NCBI GenBank assembly: GCA_016706055.1
Contig: JADJKL010000002.1
Location: 463,190-527,189 of the forward strand
Length of the DNA: 64,000 nt
DNA from: Chitinophagaceae bacterium
GTDB lineage: Bacteria; Bacteroidota; Bacteroidia; Chitinophagales; Chitinophagaceae
Direction of reading: 5' to 3'
Numbering within the stretch: position 1 is the stretch's first letter; each line of letters opens with the position of its first letter. The notes beneath the pieces are model-generated. The model was not told the origin of the DNA, ran no database searches, and saw only the letters and a program-made list of their open reading frames with translations. The position numbers and the translations under genes were made by a program. Below are positions 25,409 to 36,119 of this stretch, piece after piece.

Positions 25409-27015
25409 ATGCGAAAGTCATTTATGGTTGTTTCCACCATTTTACTGGTAACTACGCTGGCACTTTCTATTTATTTAGATGGTAAATGGTATCCATTTTT
25501 TGGCATTGTTCTTTTTTTACCTTGATGGGCTATTATGATATGTTGCAAAAAAACATAGCATCATGCGGATATATCCTGTATTTGGCAGGTTGCGTTATTT
25601 TATGGAAGACATAAGACCAAAAGTGTATCAATACTTTATTGAATCAGATACGGATGGACGTCCTATTAACCGAATAGATCGTAATACTATTTACCAGCGG
25701 AGTAAAAAAGATAATGATACCATGCCTTTTGGTACACAGATGGACGTTTATGCTGAGGGATATGAATGGACTTGCCACTCTGTATCCCCAAAAAATTTCC
25801 ATGACATGGACCACAATCCAAGGATCATCTTTGGAAATAAAGATTGTCTGCAACCTTATAATGCAAGCATCTACAATGTTTCTGCCATGAGCTACGGCTC
25901 ACTTAGCAGCAATGCCATAGAAGCCCTCAATGCCGGAGCAAAAATTGGCGGCTTTGCACATAACACAGGAGAAGGTGGACTTAGTCCTTATCATTTGAAA
26001 CATGGAGGAGATATTATCTGGCAAATAGGCACGGGTTATTTTGGTTGTAGAACAGATGACGGCAACTTTGATGAACATCTTTTGCTGAAAAAGCCACTCT
26101 TCCAAATGTGAAGATGATAGAGTTAAAAATATCGCAGGAGCTAAACCTGGTCATGGTGGTATTTTACCAGCTTCAAAAAATACAGAAGAGATTGCAGCAA
26201 TTAGACATATTCAGCCACATACAATTGTAGCTTCTCCCCCATATCACAAAGCATTTGGCACACCGTTAGAAATGGTGCAGTTTATAAAAAAACTACGGGA
26301 TCTTAGTGGTGGAAAACCAGTTGGCTTTAAACTTTGTATTGGTTACAAAAGTGAATTTATTTCTGTTTGTCAAGCAATGATAGAACTGGATATATATCCA
26401 GACTTCATTACAATTGATGGTGGTGAAGGTGGCACTGGAGCTGCACCGCAGGAGTTTTCTAATTACATGGGAGCACCACTGCTGGATGGGCTTGCTTTTG
26501 CACACAACATTCTGCGTGGGCTCAATATTCGTAAGCATATCCGTATTATCGCTTCTGGAAAAGTTGTTACAGGCTTCCACATTTACAGAGCACTTGCACT
26601 GGGTGCAGATGCATGCAATAGTGCCAGAGCTATGATGATGGCAGTGGGCTGCATACAAGCACTCCTATGTAATACTAATAAATGCCCGACGGGTGTGGCT
26701 ACACAAGACCCATCGCTTACTGTAGGTCTTGTAGTCAGCGACAAAAAACAAAGAGTGGCTAATTTTCATGAAGGAACTGTAAAAGGTTTTGTTGAACTTT
26801 TAGGAGCTGCTGGTCTTGATAATATGGACAATCTTACCCGTTCTCATATTTATCGGAGAGTGTCGCTGAATGAGATGAGTACTTTTGAAGAAATTTTTCC
26901 TTCTACAACTGTTGGAAGTTTGCTGGCTGAAACAATACCTGAACGATATGCTTCAGATTTTAAATTGGCCAATATAAATAAATGGGGTGTGGTAATACCT
27001 ACAAAGTTTCAGTAA
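25409..27015 (+). pseudogene. FMN-binding glutamate synthase family protein, four apparent frameshifts
   Basis: From ATG 25409 an N-terminal membrane segment (MRKSFMVVSTILLVTTLALS) is followed by MRIYPVFGRLRYFMEDIRP, then FGTQMDVYAEGYEW, NVSAMSYGSLSSNAIEALNAGA, NTGEGGLSPYH. After further shifts come PGHGGILPASKNTEEIA, PVGFKLCIG, ITIDGGEGGTGAAP, SGKVVTGFHIYRALALGADACNSARAMM and CNTNKCPTGVATQ. These are the TIM-barrel FMN and cluster Cys elements of the GltB synthase domain. Restoring single bases at T7 (25512-25518), A7 (25547-25553), A5 (26088-26092) and GG (26137-26138) gives one ~535-aa protein. Stand-alone members have no proven substrate; glutamate synthesis needs other subunits not present here. 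Confidence 0.85.
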
Positions 27016-27346
27016 CAAAATTGTAGATATTACACACTGAAAAGAGTTTTCTCCATCAGCGAGATATTGGATAATAAGTAAAAACTATCTGGTAAAAGGG
27101 TGTAGTTTTTCTTTAATCCCACTATGAATTACTAAAATGGATTGTCCAAAAAGTTGAATTATTTTTTATTGACAGCCATCCCTTTTTCCAACTTTAGTTT
27201 GAACTGTTAAGAGCTATCACAATATTTTAACAGTATCTCTCCATTCTTCTACATGGAATTTCCGTTTCCATTGCATCTTGAATACATCCGTTAAAAAAGT
27301 TACAGCCCTCTGAATAACAAATTCAACAAACTTTAAAACCACAACC
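27016..27346. other. Intergenic region
   Basis: 331 bp, AT-rich, with no supportable gene or RNA. An ATTGACAGCC at about 27169 could be a -33-like element, but no paired TANNTTTG is evident. Confidence 0.35.
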
Positions 27347-27962
27347 ATGTTAAAAAAATTTAAACTCGTTGTATTCATAATGCTCACCATCGGCATTACA
27401 CAACAAACCTTCAGCCAGCAATTAAATTATGTAGGAATTAAAACCGAAAATTTCAATTACTACGCATCCAGCCAGCGAAATTCCAACTGGTGCTGGGCCG
27501 CTTCTATCCAGATGATATTAAATTATTACGGCGTAAATATTACACAGGAACAAATTGTAGAAAAAAGCTATGGGAAAAGTACAAACGGAAATCTTCCCAA
27601 CTGGACAGGAAGTTTTAATGTAATAACAAGCAATCTCAATAAATTGAGTGCAGATAATGATGGCGGAAAAATATAAAGTAGCAGCAACAATTAGCTACGG
27701 CGCACCTACTCCATCATATCTAATTCAGGAACTTTCTGCCCAGCATCCTGTTTTGATAGGTTACCAGACAAGTGCTACTTCCGGTCATGCAGTAGTAGTA
27801 ACGGCTTGCAGTTACACACAAGGTGCATATGGGCCAATCATCCAATCGATAGTGGTAAGAGACCCATGGCCAACTCAACAAAATACTAGCGGAAGAGTTG
27901 AATATCCCGGAATCAGTCTTGCCAATTTAATTCAGGCGCATTGGTATATACGGGTAGAATAG
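27347..27962 (+). pseudogene. Secreted papain-like cysteine peptidase (C39/C70-like), frameshifted
   Basis: Signal peptide to about FSQQ. SNWCWAASIQMILNYYGVNITQEQIVEK holds the catalytic Cys in the NWCWAA context typical of C39-like and C70 (AvrRpt2-type) peptidases. The first frame ends at 27676. One base over, AEKYKVAATISYGAPTPSYLIQEL, HPVLIGYQTSATSGHAVVVTA (catalytic His) and VVRDPWP (Asp) follow to 27962. One added A in the A5 run 27667-27671 joins them into ~205 aa. The complete catalytic triad argues for an active enzyme and a sequencing indel. A terminator follows at 27986. Substrate unknown; there is no bacteriocin transporter nearby. Confidence 0.85.
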
Positions 27963-27985
27963 TTCAACTACCTATAATTACGGAG

Positions 27986-28035
27986 AAGCCCCACAACATT
28001 CTATCTATGGATAAAATACTGAGGGGCTTTTATTT
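27986..28035 (+). terminator. Rho-independent terminator
   Basis: AAGCCCC (27986-27992) pairs with GGGGCTT (28023-28029), followed by TTATTT. The loop is about 30 nt and may hold a second small helix. It lies 24 bp after the peptidase stop. Confidence 0.75.
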
Positions 28036-28090
28036 AGTATCAATCTGCTTACGGTTTTTCTTTTTTCACACCTGAAGAAAATAAACCTAA

Positions 28091-30641
28091 TCAATCATCC
28101 TCTCCACCACCCCTGTCGTTTCCTTTTCGGAACAAAGAGAAATTTGCATCTCCAAACTTATAACTGAATGTTAGCCGTACATTCCGCACATTTCTACGAC
28201 GATAAGATGTTTGATAAAAACGTTCGGTATCGTAAATTACTCCGTAGCGGTTTGTGTTAAACAAATCATTAACCGCAAAAGTGAGAGTGCCTTTTTATTT
28301 TTTAAGAAATCTTTCCGCATTGCGAGATCCACCTGATATTGAGCATCCCGTTTTCCCTGTGGAATTACTTCCGGAGATTCGTATTCTCCCATCAATTGAA
28401 AACTCATATCATTGAAGAATGATTTTTTTTCAGTTACTATTTTATAATTAACAGTCATCTTTGCTTCCCAGCTAAAACCTTCATTGCTAAGGTCGAGCCC
28501 TTTTACATTTGCATTTACCGTACGGTATTGAAGATCCAACGACGGCGTCAATTCAAAGTTTTCTCCAAACTTTTGCTGCAAAGTAAACTCTGCACCATAC
28601 CTGTTTGTAGTATTTGCATTAATATAAGTATTCAGAATAGCATTCCGGTCTACAGCCGCATTGTCCAACTGTGCATATTGAGCAGCAGAAATAGTATCAC
28701 TGTATTGCGTTATATCATCCGGGTTATTGCGGAAGTAAACAGATACAAGGAAGTTTCCACTTTTATAGTTCTTATTATAATTCACCTCGAACGAATTAAT
28801 AAATTCTGGACGAAGCGAAGGATTACCCTGTCGCAAATTAGACGGATCATTAATATCTATAAAAGGATTAAGCTGCCAAAAACGAGGTCGTCTTATACGC
28901 CGGGTATAATTAACTTGAAACTGATCATCCTCTCCTATTTCTTTTGAAAAAGAAGCACTAGGGAAAAAAGCATCCCAAAGGTTTTTAGTTCCACTTGGAT
29001 ATTCATAACCAAACTTAACCGAGCTATCTATCAACTCTCCGTCAAATTTTGAATATTCTGCCCGCAAACCAATCTTATATGATATCTTATCTTTTTTTCC
29101 AGCATAGGTAAAATAAGCTGCAGTTATGTTTTCGGTGTATTTGTAGTTATTACTAAGTGGCAATTTAATTTCCAGTCCATTATTGATGGCAAATGCTCCA
29201 TACAAACTACTGTATTTATTGTAATAGCTTCTGAACCCTGTTTCAATTTTTTTATTATCGTTTACCGGATTTACAAAATCAATTTGAAAAGTAAGCTGAT
29301 CATTTTTATTTGTACCATCATTACGAACCAAAGTTGTTGGTTCGTACAAACTGCCATTGGGGAAGTAAAAGTATTATTAATAAAAGAATTTTCTGAACCC
29401 GGCCCGTAATTGTAATTGATATCCGCAGTCAGTTCCTTTCCTTGTTCAGGAAAACTGTGTTTATAATTAAGTCCTGTTCCAGAACGGTTGCGGGAATAAG
29501 CACCTTCAGCAAATCTTTCGCCATAATACTCCAGCATTTTATTGCTATTAAGATATTCCTGTGCCTGTGTTTCGTTATTCCGAAATTTACCATTTGAAAT
29601 ACTATGTGTAATACCAAGAGTATTTCTGTTATCAATAAAATAATCAACTCCAAACCTGAAAGAAACAAAATTGTTATTCCTGTCATTACGGGTGTCCTGA
29701 TTAAAATAATTACTTATAATACCGTTCTCTTTATTTTCCCTTCTTGTATTTCCTTTTGCGATTCCGCCAGATTTATTAAATCCGCTACTTGCATAAAAAT
29801 TAAACTTACCTTGTCGTAAATTAAGATTAAGGTTGGCATTATAAAGTTTGGGTGTGCCAACTCCAGCAGAGACTACACCATTTAAACCTATTCGTTTATT
29901 CTTTTTTAAAACTATATTGATAATACCACCAGAACTGGCAGCATCGTATTTAGCAGAAGGGTTTGTAATCAATTCTACTTTTTCAATATGATCCGCAGGA
30001 ATCTGATCCAGTGTAAGAATAGTAGGCCTTCCATCTACAAATATTTGTGGAGTACTATTTCGTAACTCAACATTGCCATCAATATCTACAGATAAGGTTG
30101 GTATATTTCTCATTAAATCAACTGCAGTACCGCCAACTGAAATCAAACTTTTATCTACATTAAACACTTTCCCATCAACACCAAGTTCCAATGCTGGTTT
30201 ACGGCTTTGAATAACCACCCCTTTTAATACTTTTATATCTGTTGCTAAAGTAATATTGCCAAGGTCAAGATTAATATTCTTATTCGAGCCTTTATTAAAT
30301 GTTATATCCTTTGTTACCGTCTCATAACCTGCTGCAGAAATAACAAGCTTTAATTCATTATTGGCAGAAATCTTGGCAAACCGAAAATCTCCATTTGAAA
30401 GCGATAACATGGCACTAATAAGTGAGTCTTTATTATTTGGTTGCTTTATAAACAACTGTACAGAAGCAAATTCCAAGCCTTTACCAGAAGTACTATCCAC
30501 CAGTTTTCCGTACACCACATTTTGATTTAATATTAAATCCACGGATTCATTATTCTCTGTAACTTCTCTCTCAATCTGTGCATCAGCAGCACTATAGAAT
30601 AAAAAGGAAAAAAGAATATATGTAACAAATTGTTTAATCAT
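28091..30641 (-). pseudogene. TonB-dependent receptor-type outer-membrane beta-barrel protein, two frameshifts
   Basis: ATG 30641 gives signal MIKQFVTYILFSFLFYSAADA. A carboxypeptidase-regulatory-like domain (VYGKLVDSTSGKGLEFASVQLF) is followed by the plug (LKGVVIQSRKPALELGVDGKVFNVD, IPTLSVDIDGNVELR, FVDGRPTILTLDQIPADHIEKVELITNPSAKYDA, GGIINIVLKK). The frame breaks at the GGGG run 29359-29362 and resumes as NGSLYEPTTLVRND through the outer barrel (FRSYYNKY, RRIRRPRFWQLNPF). A second break at 28290-28291 precedes LTFAVNDLFNTNRYG to the true end at 28091. This is the OMP_b-brl_3 group; many are annotated as TonB-linked but substrates are unknown. About 850 aa when joined. Confidence 0.87.
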
Positions 30642-30833
30642 GTTTAAAGGAAAAGAGTGAATAAGAGATAACAATCAGCGATGCGAATTGTTCAACAACC
30701 CAGAAATTGTAGAAAGCAAGGCAAATTTAAAGAAAAAAAAATAAAGCATCTGCCAATGCGTTCTTATTACCATTATGCCCAGAATAATTTATTCAGAATA
30801 ATATTAGTTCTAACCTTATACCAGAGCAATTCT

Positions 30834-31196
30834 CTACTCTGTATCAGCTCCTTCTTCTTTCAGAAATATTTTCCTGAAAACATAATTATATACAAATGAA
30901 TTGGAGCCTGTGCTAACAGGAAAAGCATTTACCAATTGCCAGCCGTTACTGCCCATATAGTTTAAGGCATCAATCACTGTATTAAATTTCTTAACCTTCC
31001 CTTCTTCAGTTTTCAGACGGTTATCTTTCCAAACATTTCTGCTTTCACCATAATCAATATTGATTGTAACCTTAGAACTTAAAAGTCTAGGTGTGGCAAT
31101 TACGGCGCAATACTGCTCAATAGTTGTACTGTCTTGCTGTGAAAAGCTTTGTAAACTGCAGAACAGTGCGATACAAAAAATTAAAATCTTCTTCAT
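30834..31196 (-). CDS. Secreted hypothetical protein, DUF4177-like size
   Basis: 120 aa with signal MKKILIFCIALFCSLQSFSQ. The mature part has YCAVIATPRLLSSKVTINIDYGES and FNTVIDALNYMGSNGWQLVNAFP, followed by a C-terminal YVFRK. The DALNYMGSNGWQLV phrase is the hallmark of small proteins annotated DUF4177 or similar, found widely in Bacteroidota. Function unknown. Next gene upstream on the same strand is an MtfA-like peptidase about 80 bp away, so co-transcription is possible. Confidence 0.75.
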   Translation of the reverse strand: MKKILIFCIALFCSLQSFSQQDSTTIEQYCAVIATPRLLSSKVTINIDYGESRNVWKDNRLKTEEGKVKKFNTVIDALNYMGSNGWQLVNAFPVSTGSNSFVYNYVFRKIFLKEEGADTE

Positions 31197-31273
31197 ATAT
31201 GATTAGTTTAGTGAACAAAAAATTACGTTTTAAAATTAAATTGAAGAAGAACTTCGGTATTATCTTTGTTAAA

Positions 31274-32033
31274 TCATTGCCCAGTTCTATAAATTCGTTG
31301 CAACATTGTATGCACCTCCAGGTGATTCGCCTTTAACAAAAAAGTATTCCGAGATAACGGCAAAAAATTCGATGTGACTTGTTGCGCCATACATATTAAT
31401 ATCCGAGCCATATGTTTTCATTTGCCAGATGGTAGAATCCATAATATTTTTCCATTGCTGCACATATTTACGTTCCAGAATTATTTCTGGCACTCCATCC
31501 ATAGTGCCATCCATTTTATCAACCAGATGCACAAACTCATGAATAGCGGTGTTATGTGCATTATTGTTATTAATAAAGTCCTGTCTTAATTGCCATTTGG
31601 TCAGTATCATTTTATGTTGCATTGCACCAGTGCCAACCATCCCTGCAATGTATCGGTCAAATCCACCCTGATCAAAGTCTTCATTAAACGATCCAGGATA
31701 TAGTAAAACTTCTTGTAAGTTTATATACTGCCAGTCAGAAAAAGAAAATACCGGAATAGTGGCACCAGCGGCAATTAATAACCGGTCAATATCTTCCACT
31801 TCTGCATTTACCCCAGTTACCTTTACGTCAATCAAAAACTTTTCAATTCTTTTTTCAAATAGCCTTTTATCCGCTTCGTCAAGTTCTCTGTAAAACTGAA
31901 CATAATCTTCAAGCAATTCTTTATAGTTTTCAGGCATTCTTACAATGGCTTTATCGCCTTTCATTCTAAATGCTAAAAGAATAAGGATAACAAGACCTGC
32001 TAATACAAATAAGGATTGAAAAACGACAACCAT
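31274..32033 (-). pseudogene. Zinc peptidase of the MtfA family, probable C-terminal frameshift
   Basis: Starts at ATG 32033 with a membrane anchor (VVVFQSLFVLAGLVILILLAF). FYRELDEADKRLFEKRIEKFL and VKVTGVNAEVEDIDRLLIAAGATIPVFSF match the MtfA family, and NTAIHEFVHLVDKMDG is the zinc-binding HExxH-type motif (His-Glu-Phe-Val-His). The frame ends at 31287 as VKGESPGGAYNVATNL, unlike the family. One base over it reads LKANHLEVHTMLQRIYRTGQ and stops at 31274, which is the expected ending (LLKxNHPELY). The A6 run 31338-31343 is the likely site. E. coli MtfA acts on Mlc and has aminopeptidase activity; the role here is unknown. Confidence 0.85.
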
Positions 32034-32164
32034 AAGAGAATGAAGATAAACAGGTTTTTTTTACTACGAAACACAATGATAAATGTCAATGGAATAAAAA
32101 ATAACAAAGCCTTTGCAAAAGAAGGCACAAATATTTCGTTAATTGGCAGTAGAACTCCTCACAA

Positions 32165-33388
32165 ATGAAAAACAGCTATATACTTCTTCGCAATAACATC
32201 GAAAGTTCTTCTTTACATATTGAAGACCTTTTGCAAATTGGGTTGCTGGAAACCGACCTTATCTGGGTTGAATGTCAGAGTGTTTGCTGGCAATCTCCAA
32301 ATGAAGTACCCGAGCTAAAAAAATTATTATCCGCAGATAAGCTTCAACCTACATTAAAAAAAGTAGATGAGCCTGTAGAAAATATTCCCGAAACAGTTTA
32401 TGATTCGCCGAAGAAAGCAAACAAAAACAAACTGGTATTTGTGGAATTGCCAGAAAAGAATGTTACTGCTTCCTTTAAGGGAACAACTCCAGATGACATG
32501 AATAAATACGGCAACCCAGAAACTGTGAAGAGTTTTGAACCTGACAAAAAGAGTAATTTATTTAAATCAAAACCCGATCTGCCTTTTGCTGAAATAAAAG
32601 AGATTCACAAACATAGCTCTGCTAAAAATAAAAATCTTCAGAAAACAATTTTTGGATTTGAGCTACCAGAGTATGCCAAAAAGATTACCCTTTATATCGG
32701 CCTGCTAGTAATTGGTGCGTTGCTTATGTTAGTTGTTATGAACAGCGACAATAAACATAAAATTGTATTGCAACCACTTCCTCAACAACCAGAAAAAGCA
32801 ATAGCAATTTCAGAACCTTTAGAGCCAGAAGAAAATGACACTCCTTTACCAGAAATTTTTGAAGAACAACCTTTAGCTCAAATTGAAAGTCCTGAAGCAA
32901 TAAAAAAGGAAACACCTCAATTACCAATTAAAACCAGCAAAATATCTGACAGAAAACCAAACGTTGTATTTGAAGATCCAAATCCTGTTCAAGAGAAGCC
33001 CTCAAAAAAAGTAGAACCAGTTAATGAAACAAAAATTATCAAAAAAATACCCATTGAAAATATCTCATCCAAAGTAACCGTAAAGGCCAACGACTATAAT
33101 ATGGGTTCGTTTGGTGGAATTAAAAACTTGAAGTAACATTGGAAAATGGTTCGCTTATTTGCTCGATAAAATAGCTGTCGAAATAAACTACCTGAACCCT
33201 GAAGGAGATATTGTAAATTCTGACAAAATCTATTTTCAATCAATCGGACCTGGAGATGCTGTTACCTTACCTGTAAAAAATCGAAGCGGGGTGTAAAAAT
33301 CATCTTGAAGGTCATTAAGATTGATTCAAAAGACTTATCGAATGCTAATTCAACTACCGCCGACTCAAATAACTATTCCAAAAATTAA
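32165..33388 (+). pseudogene. Single-pass membrane protein with C-terminal Ig-like region, about three frameshifts
   Basis: The N-terminal ~55 residues (YILLRNNIESSSLHIEDLLQIGLLETDLIWVECQSVCW) form a small GYF-like domain seen at the start of many Bacteroidota proteins. A Lys-rich linker leads to a membrane span at ~172-195 (ITLYIGLLVIGALLMLVVM), then a Pro/Glu-rich linker. The frame ends at 33136 right after DYNMGSFGGIKNL. The following sequence in shifted frames reads EVTLENGS, AYLLDKIAVEINYLNPEGDIVN and RGVKIILKVIKIDSK, ending at 33388. This is the expected C-terminal strand pair. Shifts lie near 33131, 33162 and 33286. Function unknown; first gene of a plus-strand run. Confidence 0.7.
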
Positions 33389-33533
33389 AAGTCTACATTG
33401 CTTTTTGACGACTCCTAAATGCTTTTTTTCATAACCTTTTTACCACAGAATAACTCACTCTTACCTTAAACTAAACCATCGCCTCCGGCATTAAAATAGT
33501 ATTCTACATTGCTTTCAATTAAAAAATGTAGAT

Positions 33534-35252
33534 ATGAAAAAAATAATTGTCTTACTTCTACTGCTAACACCGTTCATTTTATTTGCACAAAGTGTTGCAA
33601 TTAATACCGACGGTACCCAGGCTGATAACACTGCTTTACTTGATATTAAAAGCACCACCAAAGGCTTATTAATTCCACGAATGACATCAGCAGAGCGAAC
33701 TGCTATTCCAGCACCTGCATTAGGCCTTACCGTTTTTGACATTAATACAATCAGTTATTGGATTTACAGAGGCGACCTTAACAATGGTTGGGTAGAAATG
33801 GTACATAGTCAGCAAAATTATTGGACTCCAACTGGTATACATATTTATAATAATAATCTAGGGAACGTTGGTATTGGTACCAACACTCCTGCATCTAAAC
33901 TCACTATCAATGGTATTGACCCTGTAATCGGGTTAATGAATAACGGAATTGCAACCGGATCTATACAGGCTAACGGTTTTGATATGAAAATAGGAACACA
34001 TCCTGATAATCCCGTTGGTGATATTATTTTCCAACCTAAAGGAATTGACAGAGTATGGATTACTGAGAATGGAAAAGTAGGTGTCGGAACCCCAACTCCA
34101 ACTGGCATTCTAACAGTAAACGGAATCAACCCATATATTCAAATGCAAAATAATGGTGTTGACAAAGGTTATTTACTGACAGTAGGAAATGATTTAAAGC
34201 TCGCCATTAACTCAACTAATGCAACAGGTAAGCTCATTTTCAACACTCAGCAGACCGATAGAATGGTCGTTGATGATGATGGCAAAGTAGGTATTGGTAC
34301 CCTAAATCCTTATGGCAATTTAACAGTAAACGGCGCTAGCCCATTTATTCAAATGCAACACAATAATGCTAATACGGGTTATATACAGGCTGTAAATGCT
34401 CAATTAAGGCTTGGCACAAATTTAGCAAATGCAACAGGCAACCTAGTTTTACAAACAAAAGAGATAACAAGGTTAGCGATAGATAAAGATGGCCTGGTAG
34501 GTATCGGTACTACATCCCCATCAACCATTTTAACTATAAATGGCAACGAACCAATCTTACAGATGAGAAATGATGATGTAAATAAAGGTTTTGTTCAATT
34601 GGTTGGTGATGATATTAAAATAGGAACAAATTCGAGTAATGATTTAGGTAAGTTTTTTAGTACGCACAAACGGCGTAGACCGTTTTCTATAGACCATAAC
34701 GGCAATGCCATTCTTGGATCAAGTTCTGAAGGCGGAGACTTAGTGCTTAATGGCTCCAGTTCCAAATTGGAATTGAAATCAAATGGCACATCTTCGCTTA
34801 GAATAATTGCATCTTCAATTAATCCAATAATTGAAGGAACAGCAGGTAATGGCATTTTTCGAATCAGAAACAGTGCTGAGGGTATTGTATTACATCCCAC
34901 TGGGCACATTAGTCTTGGTGGAACTGTTACTGGCTTCGGCAAAACGCTTAGTGTAAATGGAGCGATGATTGCTACATCTGTAACCGCACTGGCGATAATC
35001 AACTGGCCCGATTATGTTTTTGAACAAGACTATAAATTGAAACCTCTTTCAGAAGTAAAACAATTTATAGCAGAAAATAAACATCTTCCCAATATCCCAC
35101 CTGCCTCAGAAATAGAAAAAAGTGGAGTAGAACTTGGAGATATGAGCAAAAGGTTAATTGAAAAAATAGAAGAACTTACTTTGTACATTTTGCAACAGCA
35201 GGATCAGATTGATGAGTTAAAAAAACAAATACAGAAAATTACTCTCAACTAG
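33534..35252 (+). CDS. Secreted fibre-like protein with tail-fibre-type repeats and coiled-coil C-terminus
   Basis: 572 aa, signal MKKIIVLLLLLTPFILFA. The head ADNTALLDIKSTTKGLLIPRMTSAERTAI is the conserved opening of Bacteroidota fibre-like proteins. Four ~65-residue repeats follow, each with VGIGT..P...LTINGI(D/N)P.I(G/Q)(L/M)..NGV, reminiscent of phage tail fibres. The C-terminal segment (FEQDYKLKPLSEVKQFIAENKHLPNIPPASEIEKSG) resembles the endosialidase-chaperone region, and RLIEKIEELTLYILQQQDQIDELKKQIQKI is a coiled coil suited to trimer formation. Probably a surface fibre or adhesin (inference). It precedes the FISUMP protein by 57 bp. Confidence 0.8.
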   Translation: MKKIIVLLLLLTPFILFAQSVAINTDGTQADNTALLDIKSTTKGLLIPRMTSAERTAIPAPALGLTVFDINTISYWIYRGDLNNGWVEMVHSQQNYWTPTGIHIYNNNLGNVGIGTNTPASKLTINGIDPVIGLMNNGIATGSIQANGFDMKIGTHPDNPVGDIIFQPKGIDRVWITENGKVGVGTPTPTGILTVNGINPYIQMQNNGVDKGYLLTVGNDLKLAINSTNATGKLIFNTQQTDRMVVDDDGKVGIGTLNPYGNLTVNGASPFIQMQHNNANTGYIQAVNAQLRLGTNLANATGNLVLQTKEITRLAIDKDGLVGIGTTSPSTILTINGNEPILQMRNDDVNKGFVQLVGDDIKIGTNSSNDLGKFFSTHKRRRPFSIDHNGNAILGSSSEGGDLVLNGSSSKLELKSNGTSSLRIIASSINPIIEGTAGNGIFRIRNSAEGIVLHPTGHISLGGTVTGFGKTLSVNGAMIATSVTALAIINWPDYVFEQDYKLKPLSEVKQFIAENKHLPNIPPASEIEKSGVELGDMSKRLIEKIEELTLYILQQQDQIDELKKQIQKITLN

Positions 35253-35308
35253 AGTTTCTATTTAAATAAGTCATTGAAAATTCATTCTATAATCGTAAAT
35301 TTTAAACG

Positions 35309-36046
35309 ATGAAAAAGGTTAAGTTATTATTACTATTAATCACACTAACTTCTACCGGCGTACTTGCACAGCAACGAATTGCCGCTCATATCACTACCGA
35401 AAGTAGAGACACTCCTCAAAGGAATAATGAACTGCCTCGTATTAATACAGCAGACCGTAATAAAATCATCAAGCCTTATAAAGGGCAAACCATATATAAT
35501 ATTAATAAGAAAACTTACGAAACATTCAATGGTAGTAAATGGTATGAATCGAAACATTTTCTTGGAGAAGAATTTGGAGGAGGAGTCATATATTCTTTAC
35601 GGGATAATGGTCAGCATGGAAGCATTATATCAAAAGCAGATCTGCATTGTGCTATTCAATGGAATAACGGAGTTGATAAAGTAATCGGTACACTTCAAGA
35701 AGGTAATGAATCTGGTGCAAAAAAGACTGAACTAATAGTTGCTGCTCAGTCTGGAGATAATCCAAATGGAATTTTTGCAGCTAAACTCTGTGCAGACTAT
35801 ACAGTTAAACAAAATGGCCAAAATTATAGTGATTGGCATTTGCCATCTCAATTAGAATTTTACAGAATACATGAAGGCAAAAATTATATCAATGGATTAA
35901 CCGATAATTATTGGACATCAAATGAAAGCTCTCAAGGAAATTCAGTGGTTATAAATAGTGCTTTTACCTATTCATTCATAATAGGCGATATAGTAAGCCA
36001 TAGTAGAAGTGAACTTAAACCAGTTCGGGCAATCAGATTTTTTTAA
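35309..36046 (+). CDS. DUF1566/Fib_succ_major (FISUMP-like) secreted protein
   Basis: 245 aa; signal MKKVKLLLLLITLTSTGVLA. An N-terminal LPRINTADRNKIIKPYKGQTIYN stretch is related to the heads of the fibre proteins. The C-terminal ~140 residues hold GGGVIYSLRDNGQHGSII, YSDWHLPSQLEFYRIHEGK, DNYWTSNESS and PVRAIRFF, the signature of Lcl/FISUMP domains. Such domains are lectin-like folds and often sit on surface proteins that bind fibrous polymers. Placed between a fibre protein and a sensor kinase. Confidence 0.82.
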   Translation: MKKVKLLLLLITLTSTGVLAQQRIAAHITTESRDTPQRNNELPRINTADRNKIIKPYKGQTIYNINKKTYETFNGSKWYESKHFLGEEFGGGVIYSLRDNGQHGSIISKADLHCAIQWNNGVDKVIGTLQEGNESGAKKTELIVAAQSGDNPNGIFAAKLCADYTVKQNGQNYSDWHLPSQLEFYRIHEGKNYINGLTDNYWTSNESSQGNSVVINSAFTYSFIIGDIVSHSRSELKPVRAIRFF

Positions 36047-36119
36047 ATGCTATTTCAAATTAATAGCAATTAGAATTAAAAGATTATTTTCAATAGAGTA
36101 TATCAATAAAAATGCATGA

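Noticed and set aside
33534..35252. Prophage tail-fibre gene
   Set aside because: The repeats look phage-like, but a Bacteroidota export signal is present and no phage genes surround it. The same head occurs in a second non-phage locus at 62970.
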